From the NCBI RefSeq assembly GCF_910596095.1, contig NC_056536.1, positions 15,208,791 to 15,272,790 of the forward strand: a stretch of 64,000 nt of DNA. Reading direction: 5' to 3'. How positions within the stretch are numbered: the stretch's first letter is position 1; each line of letters begins with the position of its first letter. The notes under the pieces are model-generated. The model was not told the DNA's origin and made no database searches. It worked only from the letters and a program-made list of their open reading frames with translations. Shown piece by piece: positions 1 through 18,188 of this stretch. Both the position numbers and the translations under genes were made by a program. This DNA comes from Thunnus maccoyii. Its lineage: Eukaryota > Chordata > Actinopteri > Scombriformes > Scombridae.

Positions 1-651
1 GTCAACATGAGTGTGCCATTATCTAATGTTTGCTTTGTTTAAAACCAGCCTCGCAAATAATCCCAAACTGTAAGCTAGATAATAATAACAGAGCAGAAGT
101 CAAGCACACAAAGGCAGCAAGTTAGCTTTGGCAGCTAACGTTTCCATGAGCTAATGACAATAGCCGAGTGGGCTCAGACTACTCCCTGGACCAGGTGCAC
201 CACACTGGGTTATTCATAATGGAAACACGCTCACTATGAGGTATTGCAACGTTACGTGCACGTTAAAAATGACAAAACCTTTTAATAAAAATGAAGTCAT
301 GTTGTTTGTGTTGCATGTGCTCCGTGCTAACCGGTGTCAACGAGCTGCTCGTATCCAGACATTACACTGCTCCTAACTGGCATTCCCAATCAGTGCTAGT
401 CACTGGCGCTAGCAGCTAACGTTAGTTCATGTTTTAACCAGCGACAGCAAGGGGCAAACAAGTCTACCGGCTAACCAGCTAGCTGATGCTAATAGGCAAA
501 TTAGCCAAATGGCTAGCAAGCACTGGTTGACGTTAACAGTCCAACGTTTACAAACTATTCCCTCATTATTATTTTTTTGCAATTTTCCTCCTCGTTTGCT
601 GGTGAACGTCAAATGCAAAGAAGACAGCTGGTTGCAGCTCACAGCACTTAC

Positions 652-880
652 CTTAAAGAGCTTGATCTACAACATCTGTGATTTGTTTGATGAGAGACTG
701 CAACAACAAACAATAGCAGCAGCAGTAGGGCCAATTAGCCAACGTTAGTTAGCCAAGTGTCGCCACCACAGAGAGTAGCTGCAGTGCCACCTGTGTATCT
801 TTTCTGGTGTAGCTAACGTATAACGGAGCGGACCACGTTGGATATAATGCTGTCATAAATGATGGACTTGAGGATAAAGA
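652..880 (-). other. rere: Probable untranslated first exon of rere (left edge)
   Basis: On the minus strand a strong splice donor, CTCTTTAAG|GTAAGTGCTG, ends an exon at position 652. The exon upstream of it (higher coordinates) has no long reading frame, which fits a 5' untranslated exon. In human, RERE lies just beyond ENO1 on the same strand, with its 5' end facing the 3' end of ENO1. The position and strand here match that arrangement. The right boundary (about 880) is a guess because I see no clear TATA box or start-site motif. RERE is an atrophin-family nuclear receptor co-regulator; none of its coding sequence is in the window. The donor is seen directly; the gene name is inferred from gene order only. 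Confidence 0.4.
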
Positions 881-1033
881 GGGAGTAATCGTTGCCGGGA
901 TGCTCAGACTAGTGTGTGTGAGAGGCACTCAGCATGACAGCATCCTTCTTCATCTTGGGGTGAGAACAGTTGGGGGGCTCTCAAAGTTCAACCGGTAAAA
1001 TATCGTCACCCACTGGCCGAAACTGGGAATATC

Positions 1034-1118
<85 letters not shown>

Positions 1119-1964
1119 TTTTACAATGTAAAATATTCAATGAGTTAGGAGCATTTAACAAGTTCAACTCAAAAATTTCAGATTTCAAAGATCTTAATGA
1201 TCCCTCCTAGGAGACGGAGACTGAGTATATCTTACTGCCCAATATGTATTAACATGCCACAACCCGAGGGACACACACACACACACACACACAAATATAT
1301 ACATAGGATATACTGTATATGTACACATAGATATACTATATATAATTAATATATGTCAATCTTAATCTTATGTTAATGTTATTTTGTTTCATTGACTCTT
1401 GATGCTTTGGCTATATTGTTGTTGTGACATTCACGCCAGTCGAGCAAATTTGAATTTGAATTTGAATTTGACAAAGGTGGTGGTGTGAGAGTCCTCAAGG
1501 TGTATTATTCTGTAGTAACACTTTATCTTTATCCTTATAAATTTGTGACACTGTCAGTCAATATTTGGACTGTCAGAGAGCTCAGAAAAATAGAAGAGAA
1601 TAGAAACCCTCAGTAATTTCAGTGAACTGCAGCATTGAATATACAGAACAGTAGGCTAACTACTCGATAATAGTTAACAGAATTGGATGAGACCAATATG
1701 TTTTTGTTGTTGTTGTTGTTTTTATTTCTGTCATCATGCCAAACATTTGGCTCATCCCACATGGCATTACAAGACACCACTATTTTACAAAACATGCATC
1801 TCCCAGTAATACATACTGTATACAAAGGATATACAGAAGCATGTGGGAAAAAGAAAAGAAACACAAACAAAAATAAAAGTGAAACAATACGAAACAAAAA
1901 TCCCAGATGAACTGTTCACAGTCAATATCTATTTTCATCTTACTAAACAAAGCATTTTGCGTCT
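881..1964. other. Spacer with microsatellites
   Basis: No gene is visible. It holds a long (AC)n tract at 1041-1113, a short (AC)n at 1271-1293, and a hexamer run of AATTTG type near 1448-1470. A 30-base segment at 1617-1646 ending in GCAGCATTGAATATACAG recurs almost exactly at 2688-2717, on the other side of the LINE fragment. Confidence 0.6.
1041..1113. repeat. (AC)n microsatellite
   Basis: About 36 uninterrupted AC dinucleotides. The cysteine/valine-only reading frame across it on the minus strand is an artefact of the repeat. Confidence 0.97.
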
Positions 1965-2485
1965 CCAAATAAAAAGGAAATGAAACTCATCTTCTAGATC
2001 ATTTAGACACATTGACCAAATCCGCTTTTCTTCTTCTAGATTAACAAACCGTCCAGTTTCTACAGTCAGAGGTAAAATACCAGATCTCAGCTGGGCACAT
2101 AGAGATCTTTGCTTTTTAGACCAATTATATACAACATAATTCTTAGTACCATATTTAGTTTTATCATCGTAAATATATGTAGTTTTGGTTTAGTCCTCCA
2201 TATATCATCAGCCCACTGTCCTTCTGAGCAAACACAAACTCTCTGAACAAACAAATGTTGAGCTTTTCGTTAATAAAAAAACCCTCACAAAACCCAGAGT
2301 AGCAGAATAATGTGCACATGTCTTTTGACCAAGAACCAATCATTTGTTTATCCCAGATGAATATCTGTCCTGTCAACCTGTTATCTTCCATATTAAGTAA
2401 CTGATTCCATAACTGAGTTAGACATATCTCCCAACAAGCCTCACATGGTTCCCATCCCATATGACAAAACCATTTCATCACAGAA
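1965..2485 (-). mobile_element. Degenerate LINE ORF2 C-terminal fragment
   Basis: On the minus strand two stretches in different frames translate into the C-terminal part of a LINE polyprotein of the kind common in fish. The first (about 2480-2165) contains LLNMEDNRLT, FIWD and WSKDM. The second (about 2120-1965) contains LRSGILPLTVETGRF and EDEFHFLF. The order and spacing match the region downstream of the reverse transcriptase in intact fish elements, as I remember the family. The frame changes between the blocks and there is no reverse transcriptase core, so this is a dead, 5'-truncated copy. Near-identical 30-base segments flank it at 1617-1646 and 2688-2717. The exact LINE clade is not certain. 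Confidence 0.6.
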
Positions 2486-4379
2486 TATAATAGAATAAAA
2501 TGAAATATAATGTCATTTCTTAATGGCTAATTAAACAGGTTTGTGTACAAATGCAAGAGAAAGATTTTATCATCTGAAGAAACAGAGCACAGCTGAATTT
2601 AATGGAATAGAAATTAAGGCCACATCGTAAAAGAATAACAGAATTAGAAGAAAACAATATGACAACGTGTGACACAGTTTCATCACATTTCAGTAAATTG
2701 CAGCATTGAATATACAGTAAATAAAAGAGAAACACTGTTACATAATAGGCTCCACAAAAAAAGATACAGTCACAGAAAGAATATAACAGAATAGTGTTTT
2801 TATGAGAAAGCAGCAGCAGCCTCCTTTCATGACTGATCATAGGCTACAAACATGTTTTATAGCAGTAGAAACTGCTGTTTGCTGTTTGATGACATGTGAA
2901 TTATGTATTTAGGGGAATCAGAAAGGTCGGCGGTTTGACTTCAGCTGTGTTTTTCAGCGCTGTTGACAGGGAAGGGCCATATTGGTGTAGTGAAAACACT
3001 GGTGTGTATGTTTTGAATGGTTTGTTTATATAAAAGTGTTCATGTTTGAATAACATCTTGTCATGTAGTGTTTTTTTTTCTATCTGCATCTTAAATCATT
3101 GCTATTAGTAAATGTTGGATAATCTCATCATCATTATTGTGAGGGTGGCAAATCTCTTTTGGTTAAAAATAGGGAGGGAAAATACTGAGGTACGTTACGT
3201 TTTTATTTTTGTGTTAGAATTAAATACAGACAGTGTAGTTGAGATGAAATTGTTTAATTTGTCACTTTTTATTTATCTGGTACATTTATTAGAGTTTATT
3301 TCAGCACCAGGAGCTGTTCTGATGCCTGATTTTTAAGTGGCAAATTCATGTCAGTTTAATGTGCTGCATGTTTCTTTTGTTATATCTACATTAAATTTAC
3401 AAAACATTCCTAAACGTTTAGATGAAGCCCAATAAAACAAACTATGTCCATTGTGGTTGGAGGGAAAACAGTGTTTACAGAGCAGAGCCCTTTTCTATAA
3501 CGTCAGTGAAATGTACTGCATAAATTTGACCACTAGATGGCGCCGGTCTCAAAGACAAGAAATGAAGTACTGTAAATGTTATAAAACCCATGTATATCAG
3601 ACTGTAATCCATTACAAATCACCTCCCCCACCTCTCACTGTATTAACTTTCTGTAAAACAAACCAAAAAAAAACATTGGAAAGAGGATTTAGTTCACTCT
3701 TTGTTGCCTAATGAAATCTGCAGGACGTTTATGGATTCTATCATTTTTGATTGGTGGTGTCTTTGTACCTGTGATTTGTACTACATCTCCTTGGTGACGG
3801 CTGAACAATGGAGGCAGGTCTCTCACTAAGTGAATTGGTGTGGCACAGCCCCAGCTGGCAATCCCCCTGTGTGGTACCATACCACTGGTGAATAGACCTC
3901 CATTTATCTTGGCAAGGCTCCGTACAAAAAGAGCTCACACAGAGCCTCCGGATTCTTTTACCCAGGGGGACAGAAATGGCGTCCCAGAGCACAGAGCTCA
4001 TGTTTCCGCCTCTCAGTGACACTCAGATTACATCACACAGCTCACACAGACAGGAGCAGTTACTGAAGAGGAGACTCTTTACTGTGGACACTCTCACTTT
4101 ATCTGCAGGAAATCTATGAACTCTGAATGATTTGTGATAATAACCAGGTTGAACTTGCAGGTAATCATTATGAGCTGCAATAAGCAACAAATGATTAAAT
4201 TAGAGATTTAAAATAACTTCTCTCTCTTTGAACTTCTTCACAATTTCCTCCCCTGGGGATCTCTTAACGATTTAATTATAAAGTTTTGAATTTATATGTG
4301 AATTGTGTTATAAATTCTATAGTAATCCCACAATTCTAGTCAGCATCTGTACATGTGGATAAAAAGAAGAAGTCACAAA
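2486..4379. other. rere-eno1 spacer
   Basis: No gene is supported. Short overlapping open frames on the minus strand at 3689-4022 show no recognisable domain. A motif CCACTAGATGGCGCC at 3530-3544 matches the CTCF core consensus. The poly(A) signal of eno1 lies just to the right. Confidence 0.55.
3530..3544 (+). promoter_or_regulatory. CTCF-like motif
   Basis: CCACTAGATGGCGCC fits the vertebrate CTCF core (CCASYAGRKGGCR) at every position. It lies between the rere first exon and the 3' end of eno1, where an insulator would be plausible. There is no binding evidence. Confidence 0.35.
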
Positions 4380-4396
4380 CATTTCAAACTATATTG

Positions 4397-4402
4397 TTTA
4401 TT
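4397..4402 (-). terminator. eno1: eno1 polyadenylation signal
   Basis: AATAAA on the minus strand, about 430 bases beyond the eno1 stop codon at 4832. It predicts cleavage near 4375-4385 and a 3' UTR of roughly 450 bases (4380-4831). Confidence 0.65.
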
Positions 4403-4831
4403 TCATATTTTTTGCCAACGCTTACAGCAACAAAAGACCTTGTCAGATGCGACACATTGCACATACAGTACTCTTACCACTGCTCGAGGCAGAGTCGTAC
4501 TAAAGTTACAGTAGCTCTGTTGAGGACCAAGAATCACTACAACTCACAAGAAGCAAAACGTAAATCTCTCACACAGTTACACGGACACAGACATAGGGAC
4601 CAACACTATTCAGGATCTAAAGCATAGATTGAGGATGAGCTGAACTGTGGTCGTTCTAGGACGTACTGTAGCTTCTCCACGCCACAGACCACAGACTTGG
4701 ACCTTAGATTTCAGCGTTGTCTTGTTCTCTCCATCTTCTCTCCAGACACAGCAGGCGACCTAGCGTGGCGTATATGTGTGGGGATTATTTATGAGCAATG
4801 AACACACAGAGGCCCAGGGAGTAAGGCCAGC

Positions 4832-11183
<6,352 letters not shown>

Positions 11184-13096
11184 GGTTCTAGATCTGAAAC
11201 GACACAGACGAGACGTCAGTACGGTGTTGTCCCACAGGCCGAGCACACAGACGCCGGTCCTCCTGCACTGTCACTTACTGAATTAAAGCAGCAATGAGTT
11301 GGCAAAAACTGCAATGTCCAATGACACACTCAGGAAAAAAGCAATAAAATGTGATTTATAGATGAGTTAGAGAGCAATAAACCGCCTCTTCTCTAATTAA
11401 ACATATACTAGCTGTGCACACCAACCAACTGAACCAACTGTTGAAGGCTGGTCAAGAAGGCAGAGGTATTAGTCACAGTAAGGCGTGGCTTCTGCAGCAA
11501 AAAAAAAATCTCTGCAGGTCCACTGAGTTTACTTAATATATCAGATTACAAAACAGCATTTCAAAATGCTTGCAAAACGGAGCTGCTACAGTCAAACAGT
11601 GAAGTAAGAACTCTTGATAACAATAGTGAAAAGTCACCATAAGAAAAAATGAGGGAGTGGCTTCACACAATACATGTTTGGCTACTTTTTTGTCAAAGTA
11701 TGACTTTACTGATACGTTAAAGGCCTGAGTAGTGGTCTAATCTCACGAATCCTTCGTTATCTCTCCAAATTCCATCAGCAGAGGTCAGACAAGGTTTTAA
11801 AGCAGACTGTCTGGCCCTGACGCCTGCTGCTGTATTGATTTTCATTCATTTTATCTAACCTGCCCCGAATACATGCACTAACTTGTTCATCTACCCACTC
11901 TGAATGCATGAGTGAACTCTGAGTGCTATGCTAGAGTGTGACTACAGCAACCCCTACAGAACCAATGGAAAATGCTTTGTCCTTAAAACAATGTGGAAAC
12001 TTGGCACCGGTTACACCAAAACACTCATATACACTGGTTTTTAGCTCTCAACAATCTTTCACTGTTTACTGAGGCTGGTATCGAACCTCAATACCTTTCT
12101 TTTAATGACTAAAATGTGTCTGTGGAATATTGAAAAATGTGAAGTTGGCAAAGCTGACACTGAATGTCTGCTCAGAGCGGTTATCTTGTTTAGTTTTCAG
12201 ACTATTTTTAGGCAAAGCTCTTGTAACGCTGCAAGTGTTTAGAGAACAGTTAAGATGGCTTCTTTTGTTAAAAGAAAAAAAGGGTTTTGCAGAAAAACAT
12301 GTTTAAATTTCTCTGAGTAAGGTATCATGTTTGGTCTTGTGTGAGTATCAAAAAAAAAAATCCAAACAATGTTCAATCCTACTGTTTTCAGTTCAGCACA
12401 GTCATAAAAACGGTGGCAGACAAAACATAAGCTTACAATAAACTATATTTTCTGTTCTCTGTCATGAATTTACGCACACTCCATTCAATTTCTAATCCTT
12501 TTTTGCTTTTCCTGACAGGTTACTGCACTACCACTGGAGAGCAGGAAGTTAAGATGGCAGCACAAAATGGCACCCACATATAAATAAATAAATAAGGATG
12601 GATACCTGATATGTTTTTATGCAGCATGCTTGTACATTTGAACTAATCTTCTGCACAAGAGTTTACCAGTAAGCCACATCTGTGTTGATAATTAGTTCAT
12701 TCATTATTCATGAAAACAATACCTTTAAAACTGCAGTAATATACTGAAAATCTAACATTTGAATGACTTATTTGAAGTACAGGTGTCTTCTGGAGGTCTT
12801 TATGGCAGAGAAATGACAGACAATCAATGAAAGAGCCACATTGAAGCCTGTGTGGCTTTACTACCTACAGTAATTTTCCTATGGTTCGTCGACACACCCC
12901 CATGTCTGCTGCAAGCAACTGGTAGCTCACTCCCAGTCTGAACCAGCGTGTGACAGTGCTGGACTTGTCACACCCTTCAAGACTTTGAATGAACAAAATG
13001 GACACTGATAGTGGTTCTTTAACAAATTGAAGAGACCGCTGGAAGTTGGGTTTGCAACTTGACGCCCTTTTCTCTCTCTCACACACACACACTGCA

Positions 13097-13380
13097 GTTC
13101 TTAAATGGAGTGACTTCTCGCCAGCTGACGGCCTGGTTTAAAAATAGACGGAGGGCTACAAACTACTCCATCCTGCAAGCCTCAAAACCATCAACTGAGG
13201 GATTAGCTGACGTGTGTAAAAAAAAAAAAATCAGGAAATGAACAATCAAAGTCTGCGCCAACACAAGGACAAGACTTTGAGGTAATGGTCGAGGATGAAG
13301 AACACCATGTACACATTTATAAAAAGAAGAAAAGTAGTTTGAATGAAAGCACACTGTCTTATAATCACCTCTTCTAATAT
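13097..13380 (+). pseudogene. Possible homeodomain-like exon fragment inside eno1 intron 1
   Basis: On the strand opposite eno1, a good polypyrimidine tract and CAG at 13094-13096 precede an open stretch. It begins FLNGVTSRQLTAWFKNRRR, which resembles helix 3 of a homeodomain (WFxNRR). The frame runs into an A13 tract at about 13220-13232 and stops at 13241. A shift of one base at that tract would open a second stretch with an acidic block (EVMVEDEEHH) ending at about 13380. I cannot find helices 1 and 2 upstream. It could be a decayed terminal exon, a retro-fragment, a sequencing slip in the A tract, or chance. Confidence 0.22.
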
Positions 13381-13442
13381 TAATACTTCTTATTCAACCC
13401 AGAAACTGAAGATAAAAAGCAGAAAACAGGAGTTGAAGTTAC

Positions 13443-13505
13443 CTTTCCGGCCTAACTGTGTGCAAGGACGGTGCTGTCTCTCTCTCGTGCGGGCAGGCAG
13501 AGAAG
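13443..13505 (-). other. eno1: eno1 untranslated first exon
   Basis: A donor, CCGGAAAG|GTAACTTC, ends this exon at 13443. The acceptor GTGTCGTTTCAG at 11194-11205 starts the next exon 10 bases before the eno1 ATG. The intron is thus 11194-13442. A noncoding first exon followed by an exon holding the ATG is the known vertebrate ENO1 structure. The right boundary is estimated from a TATA-like sequence at about 13530. Confidence 0.6.
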
Positions 13506-13620
13506 GCGCTCGTGACGCTCCGGGCTCGATGATAAAGTGGACGCAACCAGGAAGGTGCAACGCTATTGGCTGGGACCGTCTCACGAGGCAGACGAGCGAG
13601 TGCGAGGAGGGACGCACGTT
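13506..13620 (-). promoter_or_regulatory. eno1: eno1 promoter region
   Basis: On the minus strand, upstream of the first exon, there is a TATA-like CTTTATCA at about 13529-13536, a CCAAT box at 13565-13569 (in CAGCCAATAG), and an ACGTG hypoxia-response core at about 13615-13619. The segment is more GC- and CpG-rich than its surroundings. ENO1 is an established HIF-1 target in mammals, so the ACGTG is plausible but a five-base core occurs often by chance. Confidence 0.4.
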
Positions 13621-14929
13621 CACACCATCACCATGAGTCGAAACAGACTTTACATCTTATATGATGATGAGGAGGAGGAGGAGGAGGAGGATACAGGGGT
13701 TTATCTCTCAGCAGGAGCGCCGCTGTGTTTAAAGACACTTTAAAAGTCTAAAGAGAGCAGAAATGTTGTGTTTCAGCTGAATTATGGGAAATGTGGTCTT
13801 CTCTTTTTTTTAATTGGTATGAGGAGGAAAAGAGACTCAGTATGCGGAAAGATGACGCAGAATGTGTACGTGCAGAGAAGCAGGCAGGAAAATCCGTCGC
13901 AGTGGTGCGTTGTGGTCACATGGCTCCTGTGGTCACGTTTTCTGGCACTGACATTTCTTTTCCCATCATGAATTAAATAATGGCTGTGGACTAGAGTGTG
14001 ATGTCTTACAGGATCAACCCCAGTAAAAGCATTAATGCGGTTATTTGCAGGCTAGACGTCTGAAAACTGGCAGAAGAATTTGTTTTAGACGTCTGGGTGC
14101 ATAACTGTTTCTCAGCATTTATTTTTATTTAAATATGTAGTTAGGACCTGCTTCAGGAAACATATAGCCATCTGAAACTATGATTATATGTATGGAGACC
14201 TTACAGTTTTCAACCAGTTTATCTTAAATCTGGAAGTCTTTTGACAAGCGATGTCAGTGCTTAATGGGAGGCTTCTGTTTAAAAATGCTATGATCCAGAT
14301 GTTTTGCATTATTAGTGTTTTATCCTCCATATTTGTTTTTTCCTGTCGGAGTAAGAAAATGTCGAACAACTTGTGTTTTAATGAATTGGTGCACACACAT
14401 GCATTCAAAATGGATACTGCCACGGTTATACCATGTGAAGAGTGCGGTGATGAATCACGGCGTGAGTGAATAGTGGATTTCCCCTCAGACATTTGACGTT
14501 TCATCATGACAGGACATGGATCTCGTGCAGCTGCGCGCTGCAGTGAGTGCAGCATCCACGACGGATCAGAGCTGAGATGACAGCCTGCTGCAGTGACCTT
14601 GACTCTCTCAGTGTTGGGCTCACGTAGATCCAACTGCGCCATCTGCTGCTCAGATACTCTACAAACTGTCTCAGCAACAAGCAGACATTTCCATGTGTGG
14701 AGGGAGTTCATTAGTGTATGGATAAAGGAATTTAAAATTATCCAAATTCTCAAACACAAGAAATATCCTCAAAGACTCATCTCTAGTATTTTGCTGAGGT
14801 GATGACACATATGATTAATCCTGCAGTACTCAACAGTACATATATTTTCTGAATGAGCTGGTTAATTAAAGCACAGATACTGTATACAGGCAGAAAATAA
14901 ACATCAAGTGGTCTATTCTGAGCTCAGAA

Positions 14930-15560
14930 GATTTAGGACAAAGTATTCAAATCATTTACTCACGTAAAAGTAGAAATGCCACACTATAAAAATATTCCTT
15001 TACCAGTAAAAGTTCACATTACTGTAGTATTTACAACGAAATGCACATAAAGTATCAAAAATAAAAGTACTCATGCAGAATACTCCCTGTCAGCGGTATT
15101 TCACTATACATTTGAATCATCATTAATAATAATAACAACTTTATTTGTATAGCACCTTTTATACAAGAAATACAGCTGAAAATACTTTACAACAAAAGAA
15201 ATTACATGCACCAAGTGCTTCACATGAAAATGATATAAAAGCATGTAAAAAACAAACAAACAAAACAATCTCCCTTATTGTTGACGTATCACATGTAAGC
15301 AATACTTTAATGCTGTTGTTGGTTAAGGTGGAGCTAATCTTAACTACTTCATATACTGTAGTTTAATCTATAGCAACGCATCATGTTTTGTAAACTGTTT
15401 TTATGTTTTGTTTGTAAAATCAAAATCTGTTAAATAACCAGTAACTAAAGCTGCTGGTGGAATTGAAGTATAAAGTAACACAAAATGGAAATAGTCAAAC
15501 AAAGTACAAGTATAGCTCAGTACAGTACTTGAGCAAATGTACTAATTACTTTTTAATTAA
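14930..15560. mobile_element. Interspersed repeat split by an L2-type LINE/SINE tail
   Basis: 14930-15110 and 15420-15560 are the two ends of a percomorph repeat with typical AGTACTCATGCAG and CAGTACTTGAG(C/T)AAATGTAC blocks. Its right end is also seen at 44762-44920. Between them, at 15125-15210, lies the sequence TTATTTGTATAGCACC...ACTTTACAA. This is the reverse complement of the L2-type 3' tail (GTAAAGTRYTTT...GGTGCTATACAAATAAA) and points to a nested insertion on the minus strand. Confidence 0.5.
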
Positions 15561-16644
15561 ACAATTAAACAACAATTAAACAATAAGTTAACTGTCAGAA
15601 CTGTTAGTTAACTGTCAGCCCTAGACAATAGGCCTTTTTTACAGGTGTTACTCATAACATTAACAACGCCTCGGTTATATTTAAGTGTCCCAGTAAGTGT
15701 GACAGTGTGACAGTGAGCCAACATGTATAATACCAGTACACTGAAACTGAAGCAGCTAAATGGAATTCAGCCGTAATTAGTTTTATTATTTACACTTGTG
15801 GTTTTCATATGTGACAAGTCAAAATATCTCCTGTGAAAAAGGCCTAAATGCTTGAATGGGAAGCCAGCAGTCATGTACATGCAGCACTTGAGGGCAACAA
15901 TTGCGGGCTATAATCATTAGTCTGAGGGAACAATTACTAATTGATAACATGAAATACTGACAGTAATTCATGTGTACAAATTTCTTTTCAAAAATTACCT
16001 CCAGTACCTGCTACGCTCTATACAAACCTTCGATGGAGTGAAGATTTTGAAGGCTCAGCTCTTATTCAGCAGCTTTCCAGACCATAAATTGAACCTCTCA
16101 TAGCTGCATATTTTTGCCTCTTGGAGCAGGAAACAGGCTTCTGTGGAACATTTACAACTACACAGTGAGTACCTACATCCATCAGGAAGTGGCAGTACGG
16201 AGTAATATGAAAATGGACAGAAATCTAACATGCATCTGATACCCAGATCAAGCTCTGGTCCCACCACTGTATAATAATGGTTGTAATGATTGATAAATCA
16301 TCTATTAACGCTTTATTGATCAGTTTAAGCGATTAATATGTTGAAAGCTCCACTATAAGTGGCCGAGACAAACTCCACTCAAACCTACTTCTAACATTAT
16401 CTAAAATGATTTAATTATAATTGGTGATAAATGAATACATGAAAACATGTCTCATATTGTTTGTGCTGAACTAAAGTTCAACTTTCATGCAAACCGTCAC
16501 CATGGAAACAGATGAAGTGGTAGAGAGCCTGTGGCCCAAGAAGAAGCTGTGGTTTCCTGCACCTCGCTGGCACCTCTATACGCTTAACCTCAACTGTTAA
16601 GGGTTTGGAAAATGTAGAAGTATCGTACATACTAGAGTTCTATG

Positions 16645-16970
16645 TATTGTGTTGTGACTGTGAAACAAGTATCATTGTATTGTGTAACGAAAGCAAATGT
16701 TAGCCAATAGCTTGTTGATGTTCTGGCAGATGACCATATATGGGTATTGAAATGTAATAAGTCAGAAATGGATCGACATAAAAGTGAAGGCCAGGACGGT
16801 CTTGTGAGCTCCGGTCTACGGTCCTTTTTGACTTTTTGATTCCTTTAAATCCTAGAGAGGGTTTTTCTCCTTTTCAACTTTTGTATTCAAATTTTTGTAT
16901 TTTACTTTTTTCATTTTGTAATACTAATTTTTGTAAAAACCAAATAAAATTGGTCTGTATTTTTATACAC
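16645..16970 (+). mobile_element. Solo-LTR-like segment
   Basis: The segment begins TGTATTGTGTTG, contains a TATA-like CATAAAAG near 16778 followed by AATAAA near 16943, and ends TTTATACA. A TG...CA unit with promoter-like and poly(A)-like signals in that order resembles a solo LTR. I see no convincing target-site duplication and no internal coding part. It could be another repeat type. Confidence 0.25.
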
Positions 16971-18049
16971 TTCAACCAAAGTTCCTAACTTGTGCTCATC
17001 TCTGAGGTCTTCTGGTTTGATCTTAGGTAACCAAAGACGCCTCTCCTGAGATATGGCTGACATGATCTAAATGTATTCATATTGAAAATTTATAATGGAA
17101 ATAGCTAAGAATAAACATACAATGTTTATTAATTAACAGTTTTGGACAGGTTGTTGATTGAAATTAATGTGATGCACCTGGGTTTGTGATTTGTGGTACT
17201 GGACTGTACAAATAAAACTGACTTGACTCAGACTTTATTAATATCTAACATTTAGACCATAACTGTAAACGTGAAGACTTATTATAACATGATCCTTTAT
17301 TAATGACTTTGTTGGGGATTGGTTACGGAAAGTTTTAAACCCATTGACCTTTATCATTGAGAAGGAAAGTCAGCAGCAAGCACTCAATAAATGTTTTATT
17401 AATCATGAATAAAGCTATTAGATACAACTTATTATGGTATTGTTTCATTTAACTGTGGCCATTAGTTCAGTTTAGGTCTTCTAATCAGATTTTAAGTCAC
17501 ACATTCACTTTTCTGAATCAGCCTGGTGGCAGCTGAAGCGTCCACCACCTGTGTGTCTGGGCCTAAACTCCTGTCATCCACCTGTGAAACGGTTGTTGGC
17601 AGCTCCACTGGCACTCTGCTGATCCGTTGGTCACCATTAGAAAGCTGCACCAGAACGTGAAGAATCGTGACAAGAGAGGTGATATGTATCACGTTGTTGT
17701 TGTCTGACAATTAAAACTATTTTCCCATAACCAAGGAGCCAACCTTCTCTGACGCAGTTTTAATGTGACCTCAGAGATTCTTCTTCGTCACAGTGAAAGC
17801 TGGTTTGCTGATTTTTGAGGAATTGGCTAAATATGAGCTCCTCCCTCTATGCCCTCTGGCTCCAGCAGTCTACACCTGCAGCGATGATTTCAGAAAGTGC
17901 AAGTCAAGCATATAAATCCTCTCCATGTACAGTATTCAGACCATACACATCAGCTGACAATCTTAATCCTTCAGTGAAAGCCTTTTTCATGCAGTATGCC
18001 CTTATAAAAAATGTCTGCCACACTGCCTAAAATGTGAGATTAATTTGCA

Positions 18050-18188
18050 CCAGTGGAGCTGCTCAGTGACTCAGACTGTGGTTATACTGGGCAGCTTCCA
18101 GGTGTGAACGTGCGCAGCTGTGTGAGGAAGGCATTCCGGGAAAAGAGTATTCATACGCAGTGGACCCTGGTTAAAAAAAAAGGTAAAT
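18050..18188 (+). mobile_element. SINE 3' part
   Basis: It shares the blocks CAGACTGTGGTTRTACTGGG and CAGCTTCCAGGTGTGAA with the fuller SINE at 24468-24750 and ends in an A-rich tract with AAATAAAG. The tRNA-like head is missing, so it is a 5'-truncated copy. Confidence 0.55.

Noticed and set aside
1006-1188. Minus-strand frame rich in Cys/Val
   Set aside because: It is a translation of the (AC)n microsatellite.
12865-13092. Minus-strand frame with a helix-turn-helix-looking stretch (LAADMGVCRRTIGKLL)
   Set aside because: It is short, has no family match I can name, no splice context, and lies within eno1 intron 1. Too weak to call a transposase remnant.
14184-14759. 191-residue minus-strand open frame in the eno1-ca6 spacer
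   Set aside because: No domain, no signal peptide, no splice sites and low-complexity-free but random-looking composition; it is likely a chance frame.
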